Both the position numbers and the translations under genes were made by a program. DNA of 64,000 nucleotides from Branchipolynoe longqiensis. Its lineage: Eukaryota; Annelida; Polychaeta; Phyllodocida; Polynoidae. The stretch covers positions 39,068,590 to 39,132,589 of the forward strand of contig CM059199.1 of the NCBI GenBank assembly GCA_030323885.1. Reading direction: 5' to 3'. The notes beneath the pieces are model-generated. The model was not told where the DNA came from. It was given only the letters and a program-made list of their open reading frames with translations, and made no database searches. This document shows, in pieces, positions 20,886 to 31,672 of the stretch (position 1 is the first letter of the stretch; every line of letters starts with the position of its first letter).

Positions 20886-22055
20886 ATGTTGCTGCCCGAC
20901 GAGAGCCACAAGATGGCGACCACGGCAGAGGGACTCACCCTTCTCAACGGATCATCGTTGTTGCTGCTGTCAACGGTGACCGCCGACCTCGGCGGCGGAG
21001 GCGCCGGCTTCAACGACACCGCATCGTCGTCGGCCTCTTCGGGCGGCGGCGACCACGGCAGGCCGGACTGCACACTCTTCTACTTCATCCTGTGGGGCAT
21101 CGTTGGCGGCGTCCTGTGCCTGTTCGGTTGCATCGGGAACTCGCTGTCGTTCACGGCCTTCCAGCGCGACCGGCGCACTCCAGCCACCACGCTTTTGCAG
21201 AGCCTGGCTTCGAGCGACTTTGTCCTGCTGCTCGCTGTGTTCATCACGGACGCGCTTCCCTACGCGTGCGGCTACACCAAGGACTGCCCAAACCTGTGGC
21301 TAACCTGGCCCTATGTGCGCTACCTTTGGATCATGACGCCAATGTCGCACATGTGCTCCATCTGGTTTGTCGTACTCATTGCCTGCAATCGCTACTACGC
21401 CGTCTGCCGGCCGCATCAGATGTCGCGCATGTGGTCCATCCAGCGCACCATCAAGTACATCATATTTGTGCTCATCTTCGTCCTCGCGTTCAATCTGCCG
21501 CGGTTCTTCGAGTACACCATCACCGAGCGCTTCGAGGCAAACTCGACAGTGAGCACTCTGCGTGAGACGCGCACCTACTTCGGGCAGCGTTTCTACTACA
21601 AGGTCATCTACAAAACCTATCTCGTCAACGTCCTGCTCATCATGTGCCCGCTCGCCTGCCTCATGATCATGACCGTGTGCATCACGCGGACTATGCATAC
21701 TCGCAAGAAGAAGCTCGAGAAGAAGAACGCCCGCAGTAACAGTGGTCAGGACATAACGCTCATTCTGGTGCTCGTTGTCGTCGTCGCCATTGTGTGCCAG
21801 ACGCCCCTCGCCGTTTTTCATTTCGTCAGGTACTCGTACCGCTATGGTTGCGGAGACTTTGTGTTCTACTTGGACAATGTCAGTAAATTATTCGTGACTA
21901 TAAACTCGTGCGCCAACTTCATTATATACTGCCTGTTCAGTGTGCGCTTTCGGAGACTGCTCTTTGTAATCCTCTTTTGCCAGGGAAATGTTGGCGCGCA
22001 GATTGAGCCGTTTACGTCGTCGCGACGGGAGTACTCCATGACGAAGCTCCGGTAA
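20886..22055 (+). CDS. Class A neuropeptide GPCR, FMRFamide-receptor-like
   Basis: A 389-residue seven-transmembrane receptor in one uninterrupted reading frame, presumably at the plasma membrane and coupling a neuropeptide to G proteins. TM1 is about 64-91 with GN at 84-85. TM2 (100-126) has LASSD (D111). TM3 ends in NRYYAVC (168-174) in place of DRY. TM4 leads into NLPRFFEY (203-210), typical of FMRFamide-receptor-type proteins. TM5 is about 243-268. A basic third loop (TRKKKLEKK) precedes TM6 with CQTP (304-307) in place of CWxP. TM7 has NFIIY (344-348) in place of NPxxY. N-glycosylation sequons lie at N21, N43 and N219. The N-terminus is Gly/Ser-rich. The second extracellular loop (about 209-242) has no cysteine. 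M10 (20913) has a better start context (AAG before, G after) than M1. The ligand is not deducible; subfamily assignment is tentative, GPCR identity is secure. Confidence 0.93.
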   Translation: MLLPDESHKMATTAEGLTLLNGSSLLLLSTVTADLGGGGAGFNDTASSSASSGGGDHGRPDCTLFYFILWGIVGGVLCLFGCIGNSLSFTAFQRDRRTPATTLLQSLASSDFVLLLAVFITDALPYACGYTKDCPNLWLTWPYVRYLWIMTPMSHMCSIWFVVLIACNRYYAVCRPHQMSRMWSIQRTIKYIIFVLIFVLAFNLPRFFEYTITERFEANSTVSTLRETRTYFGQRFYYKVIYKTYLVNVLLIMCPLACLMIMTVCITRTMHTRKKKLEKKNARSNSGQDITLILVLVVVVAIVCQTPLAVFHFVRYSYRYGCGDFVFYLDNVSKLFVTINSCANFIIYCLFSVRFRRLLFVILFCQGNVGAQIEPFTSSRREYSMTKLR

Positions 22056-23010
22056 TACCGGCGCCATCATACACAAAAACTCCATATATTTATATATATA
22101 TTAACAAAAAGTGAAAGACAACAACAAAAGTCCTTGAAAGAGACAGGCAATGATAGCCATACAAAAACTAAACTATAAAGCTATTGTTTATGTTTCCTAT
22201 TCATTATTATTAATATTATTATTATTCAATGGCACGTCTGATTGGTACCTGATCAAATTATACACATGTAAGTAAGCAAGGATTGTAAGTACACTGAATA
22301 TCATAAACTGGCGCGGGTGTATACCGACCGACATACTTACCTACTTACCTATCTACTCATGCATTATATACTTATTATCAGAAGCAGATTTCTTATAATT
22401 TTCTTTCTTTTTCTCGTTTCCTTTTCCTTCTCGTTTTTATGTTGTCGTCTCACAAAAAGAAGATGAAAGCCGGACCCGACTGTTCCTTGCACATCGGAGT
22501 TTCAAGGAGAGCCTGTTGTGGTACAGGTGGTAGAGGCCGACCATGAGGGGCGTGGTCATTAGGAAACATGATGTCTGTGTGTGTGGGGGGGAGGGGGGGT
22601 GCTAGCTATGTAGAGACAGTCTATTGGATTGCCGGCTAGCTTACTGGGGGAGATGGGCACACTGAGCCAGAACTCTTCCTCCCGCCCCCACCGCCACCAC
22701 TCCAGCCACCACACACCTATACACCCACCCACCCGACCACCCACACATATACACGCCCCACCAGCTGACTTCATCGCACTGAGCATATAGATGGCACTGC
22801 TCTACATCATGACTACAGGCACACCGTGGGCCAGCACTGCCTTTAGTGACAGCTCCCCCACACCCACACCCACACCCACGCCAACACTCACAGCTGTCAG
22901 TACATAATGGAGCAGTGTGGATATTGAATCTGAATGTGGTTAGCAGACGACGCCATTGTGCATCGTGACCGTGGACACTGGCATCCTTCGGAAGAGAAGG
23001 AGTGGGACAG
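22056..23010. other. 3' flank of the GPCR gene, no further gene
   Basis: TA and ATT runs (22083-22105, 22203-22226) and GT- or CA-rich stretches (22575-22600, 22725-22880). I found no clear AATAAA polyadenylation signal in the first few hundred bases, so the transcript end is not placed. Confidence 0.5.
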
Positions 23011-23160
23011 GGGTGATGGTTGTGGTGCTTCTAGTGGTGCTGCTAGTGGTGCTTCTAGTGGTGATGTTAGTACTGCTGCTAGTGGTGTTGGTAGTTGTGC
23101 TGGTAGTGGTTCTGCTACTGGTGCTGGTCAGCCTGATTGTGATGTTGGTTATGGTGGAGT
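23011..23160. repeat. Short GGTGCTNCTAGT-type repeat
   Basis: Irregular 15-18-bp repeats of GTGGTGCTTCTAGTGGTG. Val/Leu-rich and Gly/Ser-rich ORFs across it are by-products. Confidence 0.75.
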
Positions 23161-24385
23161 TTTATCCCTGTGGATTATGGGATAGGATAGGATTGGCTCT
23201 TCAATTGACATGCCAACAGGAGTTGCCAACTGCACTGCACCGCACTTGTGTAACCACACTGCACCGCACTCGAGCAACCAAACTCACAGCCAGTCGATGG
23301 CGGATTTTGAGCAGTTCTTGGGATATGGAAACTTATTCAATAGGACGCCGGCCGGACGTGTTGTGTTGGTGAATAGTGTACGTGTTCATATTGCGAGCAG
23401 AGCGCGGTAACAATTTGGTCACGGGAACACCGAGTGTCTGCTTGCTACTTTATTTATATTTACCCCTAATATTAATGAGTTTGACCCACATTGGCGTCAA
23501 GCGTATTACCTACCGAGCAGCTCCTTGGGGAAAACTGACAAGAAGAACTGAGCAACTAGAACACACTGAGCACTGGAGAGACTACAGAATCATCGGACTT
23601 GCAAATGTCTTCAATCATACATGTGTACTACTCCTCGTCGTCACTACTAGAACATGCTAATTTTATTAATACTAGGTGTTGCAACAACAAAAAAAGAGAA
23701 AAATTAAATACATGAAATAATATATTTGGACACCTCTGTTATCAATTTGGTCTCATGATTCTTGAAAGAAAAAAAAATGAATATATATATATTACGAGGT
23801 TCCGTATCGGGCCAGTCGGTTCAATTTAGGACAATTGGAGGATGTACACCATTCAACTGATGACGCGCATCCAGGTAAGGGCATTGAGATAAATGTGTTG
23901 CCATGGCAATATATCTATGTATTTACAATGTATTCCTCATGGTTAGTCACATGTGTTGATTGTGTATGTTAGTGCCTGCGACTACATGGGTTTGTGCGGT
24001 GATTTCTGTGATTACCAGTAGATGACCATCCTCTTTGTGTGTTTAAATATTTACTTATCAAACACAGACACATTGAATATTTCGTTCTCCTTCGAAGAGT
24101 GGACAGTCATCACTCGAAAGTAGGTTACCACAAGGCCGTGTTTAAAAAATCTGTAATTTATCTAATCAACGTAGGCACTTCTTGGATATATTGGTATTTC
24201 TTTCAACAGGATTCTCTCTTAAAACAAAGTCATCGCATAATAGTATTGATAGTATTACTCCACACCAAAATAGGGAAGGCTAAGAAAAAAAGCTTCACTT
24301 TTAAGGAAATCAGTGGATATTCACATTACAGTTCCGGCCATGGAGGCACGTCAGGACAACATGCTTGTTTCTTCTTTTCTTTGGT
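23161..24385. other. No recognisable gene
   Basis: Unique sequence with ORFs up to 117 codons (24039-24392 +) that resemble no family and run into an adjacent SINE. Confidence 0.5.
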
Positions 24386-24602
24386 ACATTAGTTGTTTTA
24401 AGCAGGGGAAATTTCAGTCGCAGACGATTGGTCTTCCTCATTCCACTGCTCCTTGCCCTATCCTAGTAATTCCAAGCGCCAGGCTAGGAAGCGACATGTA
24501 TCAATTTTTAAGTCATTGGTTTTACTCGACCAGGATTCGAACCCATGATCCCATGATCTACCAACACGGGAGACGGACGCTCTAACTCATTCGGCCATCC
24601 CG
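24386..24602 (-). mobile_element. SINE-A head joined to an alternative 3' tail
   Basis: Minus-strand SINE-A head with A-box side TGGCCGAATGAGTTAGAGCG and B box GGTTCGAATCC. The usual core is absent; instead the left 60 bp carry TTAAGCAGGGGAAATTTCAG and GGTCTTCCTCATTCCACTGC, a module also attached to SINE-F at 25283-25346. Confidence 0.75.
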
Positions 24603-25282
24603 TATGCTCATTCAGCTTTTTTACATTCATCTGACCAATGGAAATGACCTTGACCCCAATTGGCGAATTTCAAGAAGAATATCGAATTTGAGCTAAATAT
24701 ATTATTGTTTATAGCAGAACTTGTGACTTGCAATTGATTTGTACATTTCTGATCCGAGAGTTCGCCCCACCCATGGAAAGAAACTCCAAATAGTAAACAT
24801 TATGAGGGTTATGAGCAATTATATACGTTTTTGATACAGACATTCACACAGATACTTAGAACTATAGACAATGACGTCATCAGTACTGACGTCATGACTA
24901 ACAGTCATGACTTATGGTCAGGTACACTGCGCATGGTGCGCCGAGCGCGCACTGGGCAAAACTGATAGGGCAAAATGTGCGCTGCAAATATGAGACAACA
25001 TATAAATAAAACATTTTCAACCTACCCACATAACGAAGTGATTATGCTTTACCAGAAGTTTGGGACTTTCCAGGAAGTCCCTGAGCTAAATTGCATCACT
25101 ATCCAACTGTAGCCGGTCATGGGCTATGCCTGACGGTACACACAGATTCTTGCCCCATTTCTCAGCCAAAGCCCCGATGAAGTGAAGCTTTTGTTTTTTG
25201 TTTGTGAAAGAGTTTATTCATCAGAACATACATTGTTTCAGCATCGATGCAAGCTTGATACTTAAAAAAAAAAAATTATTTG
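24603..25282. other. No recognisable gene
   Basis: Unique AT-rich sequence; an A run lies at 25265-25275. Confidence 0.5.
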
Positions 25283-25592
25283 TTGGTCCATTAGTTGATT
25301 AAGCAGGGGAAATTTCAGTCATAGATGACTAGTCTTCCTCATTCCACTGCTGGTCGATAGAAAGCCCAAGCCTACACTTTTACCGACCCAAGGGATTTTT
25401 AACCTCCCACACCACATAGACATGGTATGAGAGCAACTGGCCTTTGATGATGTTGCTGTAAGTTACACACAGCAGTGGAAATCCAAATTGGCAGAGCTGG
25501 AGGAACGGGGAATCGAACCGCCAACCCTCAGATTAGGAGTCTGACCTAGAAGAAAGTCAGACACTCTAACCACTCCGCCACAGAGAACTTTC
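25283..25592 (-). mobile_element. SINE-F copy 2 with the alternative 3' tail
   Basis: Minus-strand SINE-F, its A box read as TGGCGGAGTGG and B box as GGTTCGATTCC. The left 64 bp are the same alternative tail as at 24386-24445, followed by the SINE-F body from GGTCGATAGAAAGCCCAAGC. Confidence 0.8.
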
Positions 25593-25694
25593 TTTCCCTT
25601 TCTTCTGTGTACACAGGTATTCTACGGAGAAAAGTCCATAGTTGGCTTTTGTTTAAAATCACACCTCTTTATCCTCCCAATTTAAGTTCAATTC

Positions 25695-26012
25695 CAAAGA
25701 TTTCCTTTTCTTGACGATTTATACTTCCTATCATGGATAAGTCTGATTAGACTTGTTTTTGTTTCACCATTAGACAGTTTGTCGATAGAAAGCCTGAGCC
25801 CTACACTTTTACCGACCCAAAGGGTTTTTTAACCTCCCACACCACATGGACATAGTATGAAACAAACTGGCCTTTGAGGACGCTGTAAGTTATACGGAGC
25901 AGTGGAAATCCAAATTGGCAGAGGTGGGATCATGAGCAATCAAACCACTGACCTTCAGATTAGGAGTCTGACCAAGAAAAAGGTCAGATACTCTAACCAC
26001 TTCGCCACACCA
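25695..26012 (-). mobile_element. SINE-F copy 3
   Basis: Same family as 15441-15745, with the standard tail side (CACCATTAGACAGTTTGTCG) preserved. The head is slightly decayed. Confidence 0.8.
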
Positions 26013-26117
26013 AACATAGTTCTTCCTAACCATTTCAATGGGCATTGACATGACCAACATAACTTTACCTATTCACATTTATCTTAATCAAATAGCCAAC
26101 CCTGGGGAACGGCAGTG

Positions 26118-26325
26118 ATATGATAGAGCAAGGATTTGTTAGTTCAGTGGCAGGATAATGTGGCTGAGTGGTGTATCAACGTGTTTGTGCCGGCAACCTG
26201 ATTTCCGAGTGGGGCAGCACTATAAAGTCGCCAAGAGGTGCGCACAGTCACAAGTCGGCACTGGTCCTGATTTGTCCTTAAATGCTATTAGGACGTAAAA
26301 CTCCAACAAAGTACCAACCAACAGT
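26118..26325 (+). mobile_element. SINE-A copy, head missing
   Basis: Body, core (GGGGCAGCACTATAAAGTCG, GTCACAAGTCGGCACTGGTC) and tail (AGGACGTAAAACTCCAAC) in + orientation. Confidence 0.8.
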
Positions 26326-26489
26326 CGCTGCAGTCAAATTATGCTGATCTAGGTCATTCTACTTTAACGATCCGTCTCAGCACATGCTTTACTGGGTCTC
26401 GCGACAGGAATCAACTTTCTCATTGATTTCAAACAAAACATCTCTTAATGGGACACCAACCCCTTCATGAATTTGCATGTTTGTTATTT

Positions 26490-26803
26490 TACGCTCTAGC
26501 AACATAAACGGTCATATCAGGATGGGTTCCGACTTATGACAGTGCCAGAGCACACTCATGGCAAGTATTGCCCCATGTTGAGACCATCCTGCCGGCACCA
26601 TGACCCGATATCCCACACAGTCACATTATCCTGATACTGCGCTAAGAACTCCTTGCTCTATCCCATTAATCCTGAGCACTATACCAGATAGCAACAACTA
26701 TCAATTTTATAATTCATTGATTTGACTCAGCTGGGATTCGAACCCCCGACCTTTCACACGGGAAGGATGCGCCCTACCGATTGAGCCTCCGCATCCGGTC
26801 CCC
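26490..26803 (-). mobile_element. SINE-A copy
   Basis: Near full length on the minus strand, from TTTTACGCTCTAGCAACATA to a tRNA head whose B-box side reads GGGATTCGAACCCCC on +. Confidence 0.8.
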
Positions 26804-27454
26804 CGTTCATGAACGTAGCCATAATTATGGAATATAATGGAGTTATATGAATATGAATAACGGAAGCACTCTAATGCCATTATGGTATTTTCCGGTGTGT
26901 CAATTCAATTGGCAGACACCGTCCGAATCCACTTCCGGTCTGGTGACTATAGGTTAGCCTGTAGGCACACAATTTACATGATGTTCGGTTGGCTGCAGGG
27001 TAGCACTCTTTCAGGACCACTAGCTGGGATATACCATATGCATCAGCCTATATAGTATCGATAAGTATTGTGCATCATATATGTACTGTATAAGCATTAT
27101 ACAAGTATAATTAATCTATATGTTGTCCACCTCACCTCCACCCTCAGTAATCTACGGCAGGATTCTTTATATTAGTGGTTATCGACTACTATGCTCTGAT
27201 AACCTCAGACCCGCTAGTGGCACTACCTGTCTTTATACACGCTGAGTTGTCCGCTCACATTGCCGTGAAAGGAATATATATGTTTATATATATATCATCT
27301 AACAATCATTAATACACTGTATTATTGGAATAGAGTGTATAATCGATTTAAAGTTGGGATGTAGTCTAGCTAAGGACAGACACCCATTGTCTAAGTCAGG
27401 ACTGGTTTCGAACCCTCAAGCTCCAGCACTGGATTAGTTGGTTGGTTTTTGGGG

Positions 27455-27725
27455 TTGACCTCCTTGCACCATCCAAAGTCATATCAGGTTGGGTACCGAC
27501 TTGTAACATGCGCTCAATATTATTAGGATAGTGCAGGGACTGGCTGGTTCAGTGCCAGGATAATGTGACTAAGTGGGACATCAAATCATGGTGCTGCTGA
27601 CCGGGTCTCCCAGTTGGGCAGCACTGCAAAGTTGCCATGAGTGTGCACTTTCACGAATCGGTACCAATCATCATATTACCTTAGATGTTCACTGGCGGTA
27701 AGACTCCAACAACCAACCAACCACT
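27455..27725. mobile_element. Two SINE-A pieces in opposite orientation
   Basis: A minus-strand tail piece (27455-27518) directly abuts a headless + copy (27519-27725, ending GGTAAGACTCCAACAACCAACC). Confidence 0.7.
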
Positions 27726-27884
27726 AGGTCGATGAATAGGGTTAATGATAGCAGCGGCCCTAGGGTGTGCTTGCCGGAAGGCAGCCACATTTGCTAGGGT
27801 GGAGTGGATTTATTGATTGGCTATTGATTTCTTCAGGTAGCGTATCGAGCTAAGCCTCCATAATCCCCGTTAAGGCCCTCTCAC

Positions 27885-27948
27885 CCTTGGTTGTTGGGGT
27901 TTTATGTCCTGGCAACAGGTAAGGTCATATCAGGACGTGGCCGTGTTG
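27885..27948 (-). mobile_element. SINE-A tail fragment
   Basis: GGGGTTTTATGTCCTGGCAA and AGGTCATATCAGGACG only. Confidence 0.7.
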
Positions 27949-28048
27949 GGAGAATGTATTTGGAGTTGCTGAAATCCTGGTTAATTCACACTTGGCCCTA
28001 TCTAGCCATGATAGAATGGCCTGTAAGGGTAATGAGTTTTCTATTGAT

Positions 28049-28186
28049 TATAGTTGCATAGTCCGATGGTATTGAGTTTCTAGCATATTTTGGAGAGTGG
28101 TACATGACTTTTGTCGATATAATCTACCCCTCAATAGTGTGAAGTAAGTTTTTTTTATGGATGGCTAATTTTGGAGACATTTCCAG
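28049..28186 (+). mobile_element. MITE-E 5' half
   Basis: Starts at the element terminus (TAGTTGCATAGTCCGATGG) and follows the MITE-E body through ATAATCTACC and GGCTAATTTTGGAGACAT; the other half is missing. Confidence 0.75.
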
Positions 28187-28295
28187 TAAGAACATACATA
28201 ACTATATTGTCCTGCGCGCAGAGTAATTCTGACACCGTAGGTTTCAGCAAAAGCAGTTTCCATTAATTTGAGTTGGTGTGCCCTTTTAGACAAGA

Positions 28296-28639
28296 TTGTG
28301 TGTGTGTTTGTTGTTGTTTTACATCATAGCAACATCTAAGGTGATATCAGGAAGGGCACCGACTTGTGACAGTGCACACTCATGGCAACTTTATAGTGCT
28401 GCCCCACTGGGACACCAGGCAGCCAGCACTATGACCTGATATCCCACTCAGTCATATTATCCTGACACTGAGCCAGCCACTCCTTGTTCTATCCTAATAA
28501 TGCCAAGCGCCTGGCTAGGAAGCAACAAGTATTAATTTTTAAGTCATTGGTTTGACTCGACCAGGGTTCGAACCCAAGATCACACGGTCTAACACCATGG
28601 AGCTGGGCACTCTAACACATTTGACCATCCCTTCTGGTC
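28296..28639 (-). mobile_element. Complete SINE-A copy with 12-bp target duplication
   Basis: 344 bp flanked by TTTTAGACAAGA at 28284-28295 and 28640-28651. This fixes the ends of SINE-A: a TGTTGTTGTTTTAC tail (minus: GTAAAACAACAACA) and a tRNA-derived head. The B-box region reads GGGTTCGAACCC on +. Confidence 0.88.
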
Positions 28640-28784
28640 TTTTAGACAAGAACACGTATATATGTCATGGGTTTGATTCGGTCGTGGCTCATCAGTTTGT
28701 AGGTCATTGGTATGATTCCATCAGGGCTCAAACATCGGGTTCGAATCCCATGACTATGCCATTGATCATTTCCGTGAATCGGCG

Positions 28785-30372
28785 AAAGGACGAAAGGTTG
28801 AAAGATTGAAAGGTTGAAAGAGCTGAACGGGATGAAAGAGGTGAAAGAGGTGAAAGGGGTGAAAGGGATGAATCAGCTGAAAAAGGTGAAAGAGGTAAAA
28901 GAGGGGAAAGAGTTGAAAGGGGTGAAAGAGCTGAAAGAGCTGAAAGAGCTGAAAGAGCTTAAAGAGCTTAAAGAGCTGAAATAGGTGAAAGGTGTGAAAT
29001 GGGTGAAATAGCTGAAAGAGCTGAAAGAGCTTAAAGAACTGAAATAGGTGAAAGGTGTGAAATGGGTGAAAGAGGTGAAAGAGCTGAAAGGGGTGAAAGG
29101 GGTGACAGAGCTGAAATATGTGAAAGAGCTGAAAAGGGTGAAAGAGCTGAAAGAGCTGAAAGAGCTTAAAGAGCTGAAATAGGTGAAAGGTGTGAAATGC
29201 GTGAAAGAGGTGAAAGAGCTGAAAGGGGTGAAAGGGGTGACAGAGCTGAAAGATATGAAAGAGCTGAAAGGGTTGAAGAGGTGAAAGAGCTGAAATAGCT
29301 GAAAGAGCTGAAAGAGCTGAAAGAGCTGAAAGAGCTGAAAGGTGTGAAATGGTTGAAAGCGCTGAAAGAGCTGAAAGGGGTGAAAGAGGTGAAATAGGTG
29401 AAAGAGCTGAAAGGGGTGAAAGGGGTGAAAGAGCTGAAAGAGCTGAACGAGCTGACAGAGCTGAAAGAGCTGAAAGCGCTGAAAGAGCTGAAAGAACTGA
29501 AAGAGCTGAAAGAGCTGAAAGAGCTGAAAGAGCTGAAAGAGCTGAAAGAGCTGAACGCACTGAAAGTGCTGAACGTGCTGAAAGAGCTGAAAGAGCTGAA
29601 AGTGCTGAAAGTGCTGAAAGAGCTGTAAGAGCTGAAAGCGCTGAAAGCGCTGAAAGAGCTGAATGCACTGAAAGTGCTGAAAGAGCTGAAAGAGCTGAAA
29701 GAGCTGAAAGAGCTGAAAGAGCTGAAAGAACTGAAAGAGCTGAAAGAGCTGAAAGAGCTGAAAGAGCTGAAAGCACTGAAAGAGCTGAAATAGCTGAAAG
29801 AGCTGAAAGAGCTGAAAGAGCTGAAAGAGCTGAAAGAGCTGAAAGAGCTGAAAGAGCTGAACGCACTGAAAGTGCTGAAAGAGCTGAAAGAGCTGAAAGA
29901 GCTGAAAGAGCTGAAAGAGCTGAAAGAGCTGAAAGAGCTGAAAGCGCTGAAAGCGCTGACAGCGCTGAAAGAGCTGAACACACTGAAAGCGCTGAAAGAG
30001 CTGAAAGAGCTGAAATAGCTGAAAGAGCTGAAAGAGCTGAAAGAGCTGAAAGAGCTGAAAGAGCTGAAAGAGCTGAGCACACTGAAAGCGCTGAAAGAGC
30101 TGAAAGAGAGGAGAATTGCTGAAAGAGCTGAAAGAGCTGAAAGAGCTGAAAGAGCTGAAAGCACTGAAAGAGCTGAAAGAGCTGAAAGAGCTGAAAGAAC
30201 TGAAAGAGCTGAAAGAGCTGAAAGAGCTGAAAGAGCTGAAAGAACTGAAAGAGCTGAAAGAGCTATAAGAGCTGAAAGAGCTGAAAGAACTGAAAGCGCT
30301 GAAAGAGCTGAAAGAGCTGAACGAGCTGAAAGAGCTGAAAGAGCTGAAAGAGCTGAAAGAGCTTACAGGGGT
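28785..30372. repeat. 1.6-kb array of a 9-bp unit (GAAAGAGCT)
   Basis: Nine-bp units with GGG-containing variants at the left (28830-29400) and purer GAAAGAGCT at the right. Because 9 is a multiple of 3 and the unit lacks stops, giant ORFs appear on both strands (ERA repeats on +, FSS/LSA/LFQ repeats on -). These are not credible genes. Confidence 0.93.
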
Positions 30373-30639
30373 GAATAGGATCACCTGAAATCGACGAAGA
30401 TAATTATATTGTGGACTACATATATATCCTGTCTACTCAAATGTATCCCACATTCTGCTGGGAGGAGCATTCCAGTAAGTGGCGCCCACAAGGATGTTAG
30501 CACTGTCTCCACACATTAATTATGAGTGTCCGCCCGTCACAGAGAGACGGCTGGTCAGCATGATTGAGTGTTGCAGCATTAGGTGGGAATTACGCCAAGT
30601 CGGTTTAGTCCATCAGAGACTAGTTTACACCGAAGAAAG

Positions 30640-30790
30640 AGGAAAGCTTGTTTGATAAAACGACGCCTCTAGAGCTATTGGATGTCAAACCGCCACATAT
30701 GATACTCTTTCCGATGAGCAGCAAGGGATCTTGTATATACACTTTCCGACGACACACATCACGCTTTGATGCACAGGTGTGGACCCTGTT
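30640..30790 (-). mobile_element. SINE family I fragment
   Basis: AACGACGCCTCTAGAGCT, TTGGATGTCAAAC, GATGAGCAGCAAGGGATCTT and a TATATACACTT block match 13812-13990. Confidence 0.6.
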
Positions 30791-30926
30791 TCAGCGGAGA
30801 GAGATGCGTGGTCAGCATGTTTGAGTGTTGCAGTTAGGTGAATTCATTCGTAGGTCCATTACGACAGTTTCAAGGCCACTATGATAGTCAAAACAGTGTC
30901 ACAAATCTCCACTGAATTGACTAATG

Positions 30927-31175
30927 AGTTCAGGCGCAAGCCAGAAATACCCTCTGAGCCGAATTGAAACCATGACTACCACATTTGAGCTGAAGATTCT
31001 ACAATTCTAAAAACCAAACCCATTTTCTTCACAACAGCTGCAACATCCTCTATATAATATCCTACTCAATAGGACATTGATAGACTTTAATTGGAAAGCA
31101 CAACGATTAATGATATTTGATAGACAATAACTAAAATGGTTTGTCTATTGTTGCGCCTGAACCATTCAAATGTTT
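30927..31175. mobile_element. Possible diverged TIR element related to MITE-D ends
   Basis: Left GAGTTCAGGCGCAA and right TTGCGCCTGAAC are exact inverted matches about 225 bp apart and resemble MITE-D termini. The interior is not alignable to MITE-D by eye. Confidence 0.4.
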
Positions 31176-31332
31176 ATCCAAATTAGAATACATCCCCTTT
31201 TATTGCTCCCTAACACTAGACTATAGATTACACACATTGGTTGAACCTACAAACCCCACCCCCTAAACATTCAATCATATTTGAATTGCCCCCTTACTAC
31301 GCAGATGCAAACATGACACAGGTGCATGTCCG

Positions 31333-31672
31333 ATTGGTTGGTTGTTGGAGGTTGACGTCCTGGCAACATCTAAGGTCATTTCAGGACAGGTACCCGACTT
31401 GTGACAGTGTGCACTCATGATCCATAGTGCTGCCCCCACTGGGAAATCAGGCCACCACCGGTACCATGACCCGATATCCCAATCAGTAACATTATCCTGA
31501 CAATGAGCTAACCAGTTCTTTCTCTATCCTATTAATGCTGAGTGCAATGCTAGGGCACAACAAGTACCAATTGTGTAAGTCATTGGTTTGATTCGACCAT
31601 GAATTAATCTTCCGACCTTCCGCACAGGAAGCCTGCACTCTACCGATTTGACCACCATGTCCTGTGCCGCAT
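31333..31672 (-). mobile_element. SINE-A copy
   Basis: From GGTTGACGTCCTGGCAACAT through the core (TAGTGCTGCCCCCACTGGGA) to a tRNA head ending ACCGATTTGACCACCATG. Confidence 0.8.

Noticed and set aside
20762..21565. 267-codon + ORF overlapping the receptor gene in another frame
   Set aside because: Shadow of the receptor coding sequence extended through the stop-free 12-bp minisatellite; Arg/His/Pro-rich with no domain.
28873..30384. 503-codon minus-strand ORF and other giant ORFs across the 9-bp array
   Set aside because: They consist only of the repeat and exist because a 9-bp unit without stops stays open in several frames on both strands.
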